Part shown: positions 39,045-51,561 of the stretch, piece after piece | Position numbering within the stretch: position 1 is the stretch's first letter | How the letters are laid out: each line of letters opens with the position of its first letter | Assembly: GCF_041260155.1 (NCBI RefSeq) | Contig: NC_091946.1 | Location: 34,873,620 to 34,937,619 of the forward strand | Reading direction: 5' to 3' | Length of the DNA: 64,000 bases | Source: Ptychodera flava | Taxonomy: Eukaryota; Hemichordata; Enteropneusta; Ptychoderidae | Notes under the pieces: model-generated | What the model was told of the DNA's origin: nothing | The model's input: only the letters and a program-made list of their open reading frames with translations | Database searches by the model: none | Translations under genes and position numbers: made by a program

Positions 39045-39249
39045 AATGGATGGTGAAATTATGCCATGATAGCCATGACAAAAATCCACCCCAAACTTCC
39101 ATATCTGTCATTGTATACGTGTTCATTTATCACTGCCAGTTTTGCGAGACTGAAGTTTGAAAAGTACATGTGGTCAAGTTGATAATGATATACCGGTAGT
39201 TTACAACCGTATTGTGAATCATATATCATGCAAATAAATTGTAAATATA

Positions 39250-39255
39250 AATAAA
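39250..39255 (+). terminator. Probable CENP-I polyadenylation signal
   Basis: AATAAA lies about 206 bp after the CENP-I stop; another AATAAA is at 39233-39238. Confidence 0.55.
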
Positions 39256-39336
39256 ATGTAACTACAGTTTGTGAAAGTAAAAATTTTAACTAGCTTTTGT
39301 TTGTTTTGTATTTCTGTTTAGAGTAAGCAAGGCCTT

Positions 39337-39570
39337 TGCTCCTCGAAAGTCCTTGAATTTTAAAGCCCCTCAAAAAGTTCTTGAATATGATATTGAGTCC
39401 TGGAAAATTGATATTATCCACCCGTGATTTCCAGATGATCAGTCATGAAATAAAAAAAATGGTATATAAAAATGATATCTGGAAAATGATATTTTCAACC
39501 TCAAAAAATCCTTGAAAATTACTGAAATGTCCTTGAATTTTAAGTTACTTAAGTGTATGGACCCTGAGTA
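39337..39570. repeat. Dispersed repeat (AAGTCCTTGAATTTTAAAG family), copy 1
   Basis: It carries internal repeats of GTCCTTGAATTTTAA and ends near GTGTATGGACCCTG. A related copy is at 51615-51925. Confidence 0.55.
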
Positions 39571-39699
39571 TGGAAACAGCAAGCTTCCATTTGTCTGAGA
39601 CCTATAATAGTCCGTGGGCTAGAGGGGGTCTACGTGCACCCCCCCCCCCCCCCCAGGATAACAAACCTGTATTTTTCAGAACCCTTGGGATCCCTAGAA

Positions 39700-42420
39700 T
39701 ACGAAATGGAATTTTAACAGGAAAAATATAGGGACGCAATAGCTGTTATGGTCATGTTTTGAAGGGTACCGCAAAATCACGATTTTCCAAGCCAAATGCA
39801 TTTTCGTCAAATCTGTCTTCTTGTAAGTCATGTGCTGAGCTCATTTTTAACATAACCTCACTTGTTTGGTATCATTAGAAAGGGAAGTTATTCCTCTTTA
39901 AGATGACATATTGCACTATGCAATATCTTCTACAGTTTTTGTCAAATATAACCAAAACTTACCCCTTACCCCAAAATTTAACATTGCAAATTACAGTAAA
40001 ACTCAAATTCTACCAATTTTTTAGCTAGGCATAATAAAATATGCATTGCTTTGTCTGAAATCTGTTTTATTTGATACAGGGACATGTCAGAAATATGAAA
40101 TAGACTTAACAGAAAAAATATTGGGAATCTACAGCTGTAACAGTCATATTTTGAAGGGTACCGCAAAATAACAGTGTTGCAGATTTGCATGCATTTTTGT
40201 AAAAACTGTCTTCCTATAAGTTATCTGCTGAGCTTGTTTTTGAATATAACCTGGCTTGTTGGGTATCATTAGAAAGATAATTCACTAGTCTTTGAAATGA
40301 CATATTGTAACATGCAATATCTTGTGTAGTTTTCATGATATATAACCAAAATTTACCCCATTACCCAAAGTTTACATTGAAAATTTCAGTCGTAGCTAAA
40401 ACCAAATTCTACCATTTTTAGCTTGACATAAAAAGTCTGGCTGTTTTTGCTATTAAATCTATTTTATTTGGTACAGAGACATGTCAGAAATATGAAATAG
40501 ACTTTTAACAGAAAAAATATTGGGAATCTACAGCTGTAACAGTCATATTTTGAAGGGTACCGCAAAATAACAGTGTTGCAGATTTGCATGCATTTTTGTA
40601 AAAACTGTCTTCCTATAAGTTATTTGCTGAGCTTGTTTTTGAATATAACCTGGCTTGTTAGGTATCATTAGAAAGATAATTCACTAATCTTTAGAATGAC
40701 ATATTGTAACATGCAATATCTTGTGTAGTTTTCATGATATATAACCAAAACTTACCCCATACCCCAAAGTTTACATTGAAAATTGCAGTCATAGCTAAAA
40801 CCAAATTCTACCATTTTTTTAGCTTGACACAAAAAATCTGGCCGTTTTTGCTATTAAATCTATTTTATTTGGTACAGGGACATGTCAGAAATATGAAATA
40901 GACTTTTAACAGAAAAAATATTAGGACTCTACAGCTGTAGCGGTCATATTTTGAAGGGTACCGCAAAATCACAGTGTTGCAGATTTGCATGTATTTTTGT
41001 TAAATCTGTCTTCTTATAAGTTATCTGCTGAGCTTGTTTTTGAATATAACCTAGTTTGTTAGGTATCATTAGAAAGATAATTTACTAATCTTTAGAATGA
41101 CATATTGTTACATGCAATATCCTCTATATTTTTCATGATATATAACCAAAACTTACCCCAAAGTTTACATTGAAAATTGCAGTCATAGCTAAAACCAAAT
41201 TCTACCATTTTTTTAGCTTGACACAAAAAATCTGGCCGTTTTTGCTATTAAATCTATTTTATTTGGTACAGGGACATGTCAGAAATATGATATAAACTTT
41301 TAACAGAAAAAATATTAGGACTCTACAGCTGTAGCGGTCATATTTGAAGGGTACCGCATGTATTTGCATGTATTTTTGTTAAATCTGTCTTATTATAAGT
41401 TATCTGCTGAGCTTGTTTTTGAATATAACCTAGTTTGTTAGGTATCATTAGAAAGATAATTTACTAATCTTAGAATGACATATTGTAACATGCAATATCT
41501 TCTATAGTTTTCATGAAATATGACCAAAACTTACCCCATACCCCAAAATTTTCATTGAAAATTGCAGTCAAACTAAAATCAAATTCTACCATTTTCTTTA
41601 CCTAGACATATAAAATCAGGCATTTATTTGTATGAAATCTATTTCATTCGGTAATGGGTCATGTCAAAAATATAAAATAGACTTTTAACAGAAAAAAGAT
41701 TGGAATTCTGTAGTTGTAACAGTCAGATTTTGAAGGGTACAGGAAAATCTCAGTATTCCTGACTTGCGTGCATTTTTGTTGAATCTATCGTCTTTTAAGT
41801 CATCTGCTGAGCTTCTTATAGAATATAATGTAAGTTGTTAGGTATCATTAGTAAGATTATTCACTAGTCTTCAAAATGACATATTGTAACATGCAATATC
41901 TTGTACAGATTTTTATGAAATATGACCAAAACTTACCCCATACCCCAAAATTTACATCGAAAACTACTGTCATAGCTAATGTCAAATTCAAGCTGCAATT
42001 TTACGCAGACATAAAAAATTAGACAATTTTTTTGTATGAAATCTGTTTTATTTTGTACTTGGCCATATCAGAAATATGAAATGAACTTTTAACAGAAAAA
42101 ATATTGGGATTCTATAGCTGTAACAGCTGTATTTTTAAGGGTACAGCAAAATCTCAGTATTCCTGATTCGCATGCGTTTTTGTTAAATCTGTCATCTTAT
42201 AAGTCGTCTACTGAGCTTGTTATTGATTATAACTGGGTTTGTTTAGTATCATTGAAAAGTTAATTGAATAGTCTTTACAATGACATATTGTAACAGGCAA
42301 TATCTTGTATATTTTTCATGGAATATGACCAAAACGTACCCCATACCCCAAGGTTTATATTGAAAGTACTGTCATAGATAACGTGATCAAATTCCGTGAA
42401 TTTTTAGCTAGACATGATAA
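39700..42420. repeat. Tandem array, seven units of about 395 bp
   Basis: The marker GAAGGGTACCGCAAAAT or close variants recurs at 39761, 40153, 40552, 40953, 41345, 41732 and about 42137, giving spacings of 387-404 bp. Each unit contains GACATGTCAGAAATATGA, TAGGTATCATTAGAAAGATA and AACATGCAATATCTT. The central units are the most alike and the outer ones more diverged. No coding frame persists. Confidence 0.85.
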
Positions 42421-42609
42421 AAATAGTAGTATGCGCCTCGAAAGTGAAAGACAAACTTTTGCTCAAACTTTCCCTTAGGAATCTTTCAGCCAGTCTCTTT
42501 CAAATCAAGAATAACCAGATATGAACTGAATGTGCTGACGTATTTTTCAACAGGTTCATTAATAGAAGTACGCTTCAAAGAACAATCACATATCCGTTAT
42601 ATCACTATA

Positions 42610-43900
42610 TGTTAGCAGGTTTTATCAACTTAGCACAGTACTCTCAGAGTTTAATCACTAATTACAAAACTTTATTTAATATCAAATGAGCTGTTAATTA
42701 ACTTGACACTGCTCAATGCTTCATGGATCAATCTGATATCCATCAGATCAACATTTGCAGCACGTTTAATGAAATTGAAAGGTGTAATTTTAGAGTAATA
42801 TCACTAATTACAAAGTTCATTGAATTTGCAAATAAACCCTAAATTAACTTGACACTGTTCAATGATTCATAGCACAATTAAATATTTATCAAATCAATAT
42901 CTGTAGCACATTTCACAAAATTTTGGTGCCGAAGTTTCAGCGTTGTATATCTAATTACAAAGTTAATTAAATTTGCAAATGAACCCTTAATTAACTTTAC
43001 ACTACTAAATGCTTTACAACACAGTTAGATATCTGTCGTATCAGTATGTGCAGCAGTTTTCATCACATTTGATGCAGTTATTTCGGAGTTATATGACTAA
43101 TTATAAGACTTCATGAAATATGTAAATGAGCTAATTATTAACTTGACACTGCTCAATGCTTCTCAGTACAATTGGATATTTATCAGATCAACATCTGTAG
43201 CAAGTTTCATGAAATTTAATTCTGTAATTTTGGAGTAATATCACTAATTACAAAGTTCATTAAATATGCAAATGAACCCTTAATTAACTTCACACAACTA
43301 AATGCTCTACACCACAATTAGATATCTGTCGGATCAGTCTCTGCAGCAGATTTCATCACATTTGGTGCAGTTATTTTGGAGTTATATCACTAATTACAAA
43401 ACTTCATAAAATATGCAAATTACCTATTTGTTAACTTGACACTGCCAAATGCTTCTCAGTACAATTAGATATTTATCAAATCAATATATGTACCTAATTT
43501 CACTGACTTGGGTGCCGTAATTTCAAAGTTATATACATAATTACAAAGTTCATGAAATATGCAAATGAACCCTTAATTAATTTCACACTACTAAATGCTT
43601 TACACTACAGTTAGATATCAGTCGGATCAGTATCTGCAGCAGATTTCATCACATTTGGTGAAGTTATAACGGAGTTATATGACTAATTACAGACCTTCAT
43701 AAAATATGCAAATGAGCTTTTTATCAACTTGACACTTCCTAATGCTTCTAAGTATAATTAGATATATATCAGATCAATATTTGTTGCAAGTATCATCAAG
43801 TTTAATGCAGGAAATTCAGAGTTATCTCACTAATAACAAAAGTTCATTAAATATGCAAATGAGAAGATAATTGACATGACACTCACAGTATCATCATAAT
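42610..43900. repeat. Tandem array, about nine units of about 148 bp
   Basis: CACTAATTACAAAGTTCAT and variants recur at about 42654, 42803, 42951, 43099, 43247, 43390, 43532, 43680 and 43828, giving spacings of 142-149 bp. Neighbouring units alternate between two flavours (TTGACACTGCTCAATGCTTC versus CACTACTAAATGCTTTACA), suggesting a dimer of about 296 bp. Confidence 0.85.
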
Positions 43901-44145
43901 GTTCTTAGATTGTCATCTGTGAAAAGTTTCATGAAATTTTGTGCAGTATTTCTTGATATATGTCTACACTGTCATTACCGTTTCCATAGGGAAACCATTG
44001 TACGGAAAAAACGATATTGCATAACTTCATTAATATGCAAGCACACTAACCAAAATCTAATCAGTTCTTGCAAGTAGCATATGGTACCTGTGTACCAAAT
44101 CTGACGTGAATCCGTTCAGGCGTTTTTGAGTTATCGTGTAAACAG

Positions 44146-44195
44146 ACAGACACACACACACACACACACACACACGGACAGACAGACAGACATCG
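44146..44195 (+). repeat. (CA)n / (GACA)n microsatellite
   Basis: CA repeats run from about 44152 into GGACAGACAGACAGACA. It follows the conserved-looking TTTTTGAGTTATCGTGTAAA and precedes CCCACGTGTTTACACACGTG, a hairpin at a likely element end. Confidence 0.8.
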
Positions 44196-44510
44196 CTATG
44201 ACATTAGCCCACGTGTTTACACACGTGAGCTAAAAATCAGGAATCACCATGCAAATTTTGATACCAGAGAAACAAACAACCCAAGAATTACCGATATTTA
44301 AAATTCAAAATGGCTGCCATATGTGTGTTAACTCTATGGAAAAAAAAAATTTTGAAAGGATTTCGAAAAAACTAAGCTGGTTTATAGTAGTTTTCTTACA
44401 CCAAGAGCTTTAAAATGAACACCCACAAGTGGTATATCAGAAAAGAATTGTAAAAGTTTGAGAGTCTGAATATCTGTCCCCGAGGTGCGATCTCTGCTTT
44501 TTGACAAGTA

Positions 44511-45564
44511 TCCATTTCAAATATAGTCGCTAGATGAGCCATCTGTTAAATTCAGAAAATGAATGCCATTTACTTGGCATGCATACTGAACCTGTTTCTA
44601 AATTTCAATTTGTTTTTTTGCCAAACCTCATAAAAAACTCTGTTGTGATTGTCAATTATTTATAGTGGCATAGCATGCATCATTATGGTGCCTATGTACA
44701 CGTACAAAGAGCAAGTTATTGGTTGCCAAGTTTTGGAACTGTTACCTGACCAGGTAAAAGTTGAGAAAGCTTTTGCCTAAGTAATTTGGAAAACAGCATC
44801 TATACATGTACACATTCCAGAAAATGTATGGAGTGGTCTGTAACAGAGAAAAGAAATAGCAAAGGAACTTCGCAATTTTTCAGTGAGAAAATGCATTAAC
44901 CGTGTTCAAAATACACATAATAACTGATCATTTTTGAAAGCAGCATTTCCACTGCCTACTTGCCAAAATTATACCAGTACTAATTTACAACTACTAACTC
45001 AGTGAAAATAAACGTCTCTGCAGTAACTTCATAAATCGGTTATTTTCATTTGATGGTTGTACTTTTTTTTTATTTCAATAGTGTAACCCTGGTAACCAAC
45101 ATATTTTAAAAATGACCCACTTCCATGACTAACAAGTTTGTAAAATAGGACCCGCCCCACTACTTCTGCACTGGTCCACCCTAATAATACACGTACCGAT
45201 TTACATTAACTGAAAGCTCCCTTAGGCCTGCAGCTAATACGAAGACCACCAGGTGGGCGGATAACGCGACGGTATTTTGTACATACCATTTCATCGAAAA
45301 TTTAAAAAATGGAACAGAGCTTCACAAAGCTTACATTAATAGGTAAAATGTTAATCCGACACCGACGATTCTTTCAAATATCGGACGCATGCAACCCGTT
45401 TCGGTCCTTTTGACCCGAGAGTGACCTCTGTCGCGATATTTTCACTGAGCTGAAGAGTCTTTGATAAGAAGCATAAGATCCAGGCCAAAGTACGCCACTC
45501 GTCAGTCGAGCTACGCAAACTGGACCAATACGTTGCGACTGATTTACTCCGCAAATTTTGTAAA
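44511..45564 (+). promoter_or_regulatory. 5' flank of the DsbA-like selenoprotein gene
   Basis: No gene is seen. The last 200 bp before the ATG are CG-richer. The frame upstream of the start stays open from 45454, but contains no earlier ATG. Confidence 0.35.
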
Positions 45565-48500
45565 ATGGCGTCAAAACCGATGATCAACATTGACGTAGTT
45601 AGCGATGTTGTATGACCCTGGTGTTGGATCGGTAAGAGGAAACTCGAGGCCGCCATGCAGAAAGCTCAAGGTAAAGACCTGGTGTAGTGTACTGATGTTC
45701 ACTTTACAGTAACTTTCAATGCAATTGTGTTACATGTAGTGCCAACTTCTGGTAGCCAAGGTGGTGTGGCGAATGCTATTCGTGTTACTTGTAGTATGGC
45801 GTAAATGTCTATCTTCAAGTATTTATAGGTCTTGTACGCGGACGTTGTTAGGCGCCATGATCTATGTTTTTTTAATTACTCAAGCTAAGATGTCACAACA
45901 GTTTTAATTTTAAATGATACACACTATAGTATCCAATGTTTGTTGTAAACCAGGTGGTATCACTAGTATATGATGATGATAATGGATGACGTCATTTTTA
46001 TATATCCAGCATATGTACCTGACAGAACGATTGGACAGAACCCATCATATCATATTAGGGTTTACTCTTGCAATTTAGCTTTCAACACAGGACGTGACAT
46101 CATCGTTCTGTGCATGGGTAAAAATAATGGAATCAGTATAAATTTGCCCAGAAAGGTTTGCTGAGTCATGGTGAAACCACAATTCTCAAACCGAACGCGG
46201 CTGACTTACATCCTTCAATAATCCAGAATTAATAAGTGACATTAAAGAACAGATGCAAAGGTCATATCTTGCCTACAATTGGAAGGGTTGCTACGGTTGT
46301 CACTTGGAGACACATATCTTGCACAGTCATCGTTATTTTTGTCCATGCAGGTGTTATGTTCTAGGACTCCCAGTCTCCTTACCATCCAACCTCACATTTG
46401 AGCCTGAATCTGTTTTCAGCAACATTTCAAAATTACTTGCAACCATTTCCCTGGTGTGAAATCTGTTTTATTCAACATGTGACATAGTTTGACATCTGAG
46501 GCTCTGATTGACATTATTTCTCTGTTTAGATAAGTATGAGTTTCGCGTGAAGTGGGAGCCATTTTTCCTCCGACCCGACACCCCGGAACAAGGACTGAAG
46601 AAACCGCCGGATGCTCCATACAACCCGAGGTAAGGAAACTTACAAAAGGCTGATAATTCTTGCATTGCTAAAGACAAAATTATTTTTGTAGGTATTTTGT
46701 GTTATTAGTTACTTCCCCGTCATGGCAAGCTCAGGATTAAGCTCTGAGTACTTTACCATAGTATTCTCGACCGCGGAGTGACGTCAGTAGGTGAAACGCA
46801 TACGAGCGAGGTGAATGAGAGATCAGACGATACAGAAGAGCGAATGATACAGAAATTGTGTAGAAAAAAGCAGAACTAAAAGTTATGTCATATAAGTATA
46901 TTGAAACTTTGAATATTGTTTTGGTGGTTGAAAAATCCGAACCCCTTCACGGTGCTGTGACGCAAAAATGACGTAAAAAACCGCAAGTACCTGGAGACCC
47001 GCGGTCGAGAATATTACAAGCAGGTCTTAAAGAGCAGAGTTGTCATGTTGTACAGAAGCAAGTAGCGTTGATTGCACTTTCAGGTTTGTTACTACATATA
47101 GCTGGACGCGTGCAACATCGGACAACGCTGCTTGAAATTTGGACAAATTTTGTTGTTGCATGCATGGCTGTTGTTGCAGCTTGTAGTCTGAGCAATAAAT
47201 TCATAGGAATTAGAGTGACTTTTAGTAGCCATTGTAACACTATCAGGTTTTATTTCCGTCACTTATGTGGAAAATGTGGACAAATATTTATTATTTATAT
47301 TCATGAAGAAAAAAAATGACGTCATTTGCGACCAGCACTATTTCAAAAAAGATAATGGTGCTCTTGACTGTACTAAAGTGAAGGAAGAATCATGAACTAA
47401 ATCAGATCAACAAAAAATGACTTTTGACCCCATCACCGAGCACCAAGCTCCCTGTGATGCCCAGTCCTTCCATGGTATTTTTTTCATCCTTTAAGATATG
47501 CATTGTTTTTTGATCAGTTCTAAACCAGTCAATATCACCAAAGTTTTGAGCCTTTTCACCATAGAGTCTCTGAGGATATCAATACTATCATATGAGGGGA
47601 AGTAGAAATGTTACTGTCCGTTGCACACAAACTTTTTCAGTTGAGGACATCTCTAACAAGTTCAAATATAGATAATTGATGTAAGCTATGTACATGTTTT
47701 CAAACTATGGTAAAATATTTTTGTCTTTGTTATCACAGAGTCAGCCCAAGACTAAAAGCTGCTGGGGAGGCTGTCGGTATCAACTTTACCGGTGCCAGTG
47801 ATGTCTTCCCCAATACAACCCTGGCACACGCAGTGTTAGAGTTTGCCAAGGAACAGGATGAGACTGGCAAAAAACAAGATGCTCTAGCAGAGCTGCTGTT
47901 CAAGGTGTGTATGATTTCTTGATGAATGCGTCCCAATGAACTATAGTCTATAGAAGCTATTGGGATGGGTATCCGTCCGGCGTCAGTCTGTATGTATGTA
48001 TGTATGTATGTATGTATGTATGTCCGTTTGTGAGGCGTCCGTCCACTCAAATATCTTGACAACCGCAGTAGTTACTGATTTGATATTTGTTGTAGATGAA
48101 AAATATGATTTTGAGAAATTAATTTTTTTAATTTTTGATATTGTTGAAAATAGGCAAATTAATGCCAAAAAAGGTGTTTTTGGTAAAAAATCTTCTTCTT
48201 CATAACCGCTGGTCAGACAGCTTTGTTATTTGGTATACAGGTCCCTAGGGGTAACCCAACTTAGATTTGTTCAATTGTGATGAAATATGCAAATGTGTAT
48301 TTTTAAGGAATTTTTTTTTCAATTTTGGTCAAAATTTGACTTACATGGTATGTAATTCTTGTACTGTATAAACCCCAGGGTTTCGCTAAGTTTTGAAACA
48401 GGGGGCCAAGCCGTACCAACGTCAAAGAATGAGGATTTTGGATATGGCAGCTGATATTTATATGCCCACAGAGTTGAAGCAAGTCAACGTTTGGCTCCCA

Positions 48501-51500
48501 GTCATTAAAATCCAAGAACGAACGCGAACGTTGACTACATTGACAAGCAAGCCATTGTTTAATACAATCCGCGGCCACGGATAGCTGTGGGCGATTGCTG
48601 ATGCATTCAAAGAAACCTTTCCCGAGACACATTCATAAAACGCCGCATAAGTATCAATATGATCTGAGACATTGCCATCGATTGTACCCTTCTTAATCAA
48701 CCAACCCGTCTATCTGTTTCCATTTCGACCGAACTGAGTGACTTCAACCACGTATGGCCGACATTATGTTGCGTTACTGCACACGCTCAATGACCCCTAA
48801 CCTCCAACCACCCTGTGTACGTTGTACAGACGGGTTCAGTGCTGTACAGTATCGCACGATACACAAATGCAAACCAACGAACACAAAATTTTCACTGAAA
48901 ACCCTGCAAAAGCGTTGAAAACAAGTAATTCAGCATGAAGGATACAGATCATTGTAAACTTTTACCGATATGCTGTATTTGTTACCAGCTATTCATTCCT
49001 GTAAGCGGCACAACAATTACATGATTTTCAGGTAATTACAGGCGGCCGTGATCGCCTTACAGCCGGCCATATGGCCGGTGGCCGGCTTTTAACGAAACCC
49101 CTGAAACCCTATCAATTCACCCAGAAAAAAATAATTAATATGATTTTAAATAATTGAATTAATTAGGAAATCATCAAAGCCAAAATAATTTTATTGTCAG
49201 AAATGTCAGAAAGTTCAACTTTTTCTGACAGTTCATAGTGAAATGCTTACCATCTGGGAGGATTAAAACATGTAAAGGCAACTTTCCTGAATCCCAACTT
49301 TGACATATTCTAAACCGTCATTTATTGTGCCCTGTATGTTATCTAGAAGAAATTGCTCAAAATAGTCAATAGAGATAGAGATAGAGAAAGTTCTAATTTC
49401 CATTTATGGTTGACTTGGTAAGGATAAAATAAAATTATGTTTTGAGGAAAAAAATAGAGTGGTTCAATTAAAAGAGTGGTCAAAGTGATAGGGTTTTATG
49501 GTAAAGCTGGGTTGTAAGATTCCTCATGTGCTATTTATAGCAATTATGCAATCTGTGTAAACAGTACAATGAAAGTTACAGATTCCTTATAATGCTTTTG
49601 ATGACCTTGAACTTCTTAAGTTTCAAACATTTGTATCTTCAGTGTGCTTTCTCTGAGTATGTACAGTCTCAACTTATTCAACAGAACTCACTTACAATGT
49701 TAATCAAAGATATCCACCTTCATCAATACATGTGTCACAAAAGGTTATTCTCTACATAACACAGCAGAGCTCCTGTCAACTGTTGAGTTGCTTGTTTCTT
49801 TCAAAACTGCTGGTCAGACATTGGTTTACAAGTCCCTAGGATGACCTAAGTGAGATAATTTCATACAGTCAGGAAATACTTAATTTTGTATCCATGTCTA
49901 TAGTAGCTTCAGGGACATTGGCCCTATGTTTATTTGAATGTCAACCATAATTCCTTGATCTACTCCCCAAGGCATGTTGATATACACAGTACCCAGCTTG
50001 TCAACTCAGCCCATACATGTGTAAACTGCATTGTTATTGTTGAAAAGTGACTTCTGGTCCAGACTAGAATTCAAATGTAAACAATAACAACGCATTTTAC
50101 ACATAGACGCTAAGTTGACAAGCTAAATAGTGGGGGTTTCAACATTCTTTGGGGAGTAGAATAAGAAGTTGCAGTTGACATACAAACTAAAAATAATGAA
50201 AAAATCAATAAAAAGTTGGCATTACTGGCGTTTTAAGAATATACGGTATATTTAATGGTAGGTAGCCTGGCTATGGAAAGACGCAACCTGTCAGGATTCT
50301 GCAGGAAATCAACTGTGGATCTTAACCTCATAATAATTGATTGGAAAGTCACCAGCAGTACTTTGTGAAATATTAATTAATTGGAGCACACTTTAATTTA
50401 CAACCATTTTTGTCGTCATTTCATCAGGGCAAAAGCTCTTCCTTTTGCATTAATGTAGAATTTCTGCTTGAATGTAAAAACCAAGTACCAGACACTATTG
50501 CCAAAAGATAACTGTTAGTTCCTTGGGACTGAAGTAAAACCAACAGCTGCAGTACACTCTAGACTTCAATAGTAGAGACACATTTCCAGACCATGTTGAC
50601 AAGTCACAAAATTAAGTATTTGTATCGTACGGAATAAGTCAGGAAACCATGTCATTGAGCTTAACTTCTGAAAGAATGCCAAATTTACCAGTACTTTTGC
50701 TGTATTTGGCAAGAAGTGCATTCCTTTTAAAGGGAAATGGTTGTCTGAACTGTGCCTGTGCGAGTTTCTTGTTTACAAACAATGTATTTCGTGCACAATT
50801 TCTAGATGCACCTCATCATCATAACTGCAACAATTAAATTATACGATGTAGATTATGACAGACATGTTTTAACTTTCATCAATCACCATCGTACCTTGGA
50901 TACAGTGTTTACATTGATCGTATGGGTCCCGTGCAACCTTTGAGTGCAGTTCCAATGACTGTATCCCCTTTAATGTATTTGTACGAACATAGCATAAGCA
51001 AGTTGGTTGCATATAATCTGTTTTCCTTTGACACCAAAAGGCTTACTTTACGGATGGTACACCATTTACCGAGGACTTCCTGTTGAGTTCGGCAGAGTCT
51101 GCTGGTTTGCAAAAAGATGCCGTGCAGCAATATGTGTCTAAGCAGAAAAACAGAAGAAAGGCCGCAGACAAGGCCACTGCATGGAGTTTTCATGGTGTCA
51201 GTGGTAAGCATGTAAACTTATCATCTTGTACAGAGTGTTTAATTGGTCTGAGCCACCCAATATTGCAATAAATGGAGTGTTTTTTTGTTAGGAAAAAGTG
51301 GACCCCTTTCAGGGGGAGCTGGATGAATGGATGTAAATGATGTGTATCAACACATCCTAGCATGAACAAACCAAGCAGTCCACTAAAGCCATTAACCCTT
51401 GCACCCTGACCCCCTGGTGACCTATGACATCATACGGACATTTTTTTCTGAGCCGGGTTCAAAGGGTTAATGTGCCACATTTAACCTTTTTGTCACCACA

Positions 51501-51510
51501 TTGTGTGGGG

Positions 51511-51561
<51 letters not shown>

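Larger units (their letters stand above)
42425..44510. mobile_element. GCGCCTCG-family element, copy C, split by a tandem array
   Basis: The left end GTATGCGCCTCGAAAGTGAA is at about 42430 and the right end GAGTCTGAATATCTGTCCCC near 44465-44485. The 148-bp array and a microsatellite-bearing segment lie between. Confidence 0.5.

Noticed and set aside
39700-42420. Array as the local centromere because it adjoins CENP-I
   Set aside because: Gene position relative to a satellite says nothing about centromere identity, and seven units is far too few.
39700-43900. CRISPR-like direct repeats
   Set aside because: Unit lengths (148 and 395 bp) and the absence of repeat-spacer structure fit eukaryotic satellites.
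45613-45615. TGA as a simple nonsense mutation or pseudogene mark
   Set aside because: The rest of the 220-codon frame, all splice sites and the start context are intact, and two SECIS-type hairpins lie downstream.
46091-46163. Possible extra exon supplying a cysteine motif (reads DVTSSFCAW in one frame)
   Set aside because: Exon 1 already splices in phase to exon 2 at 46530 and supplies the whole redox motif. This segment would add unrelated residues or a stop.
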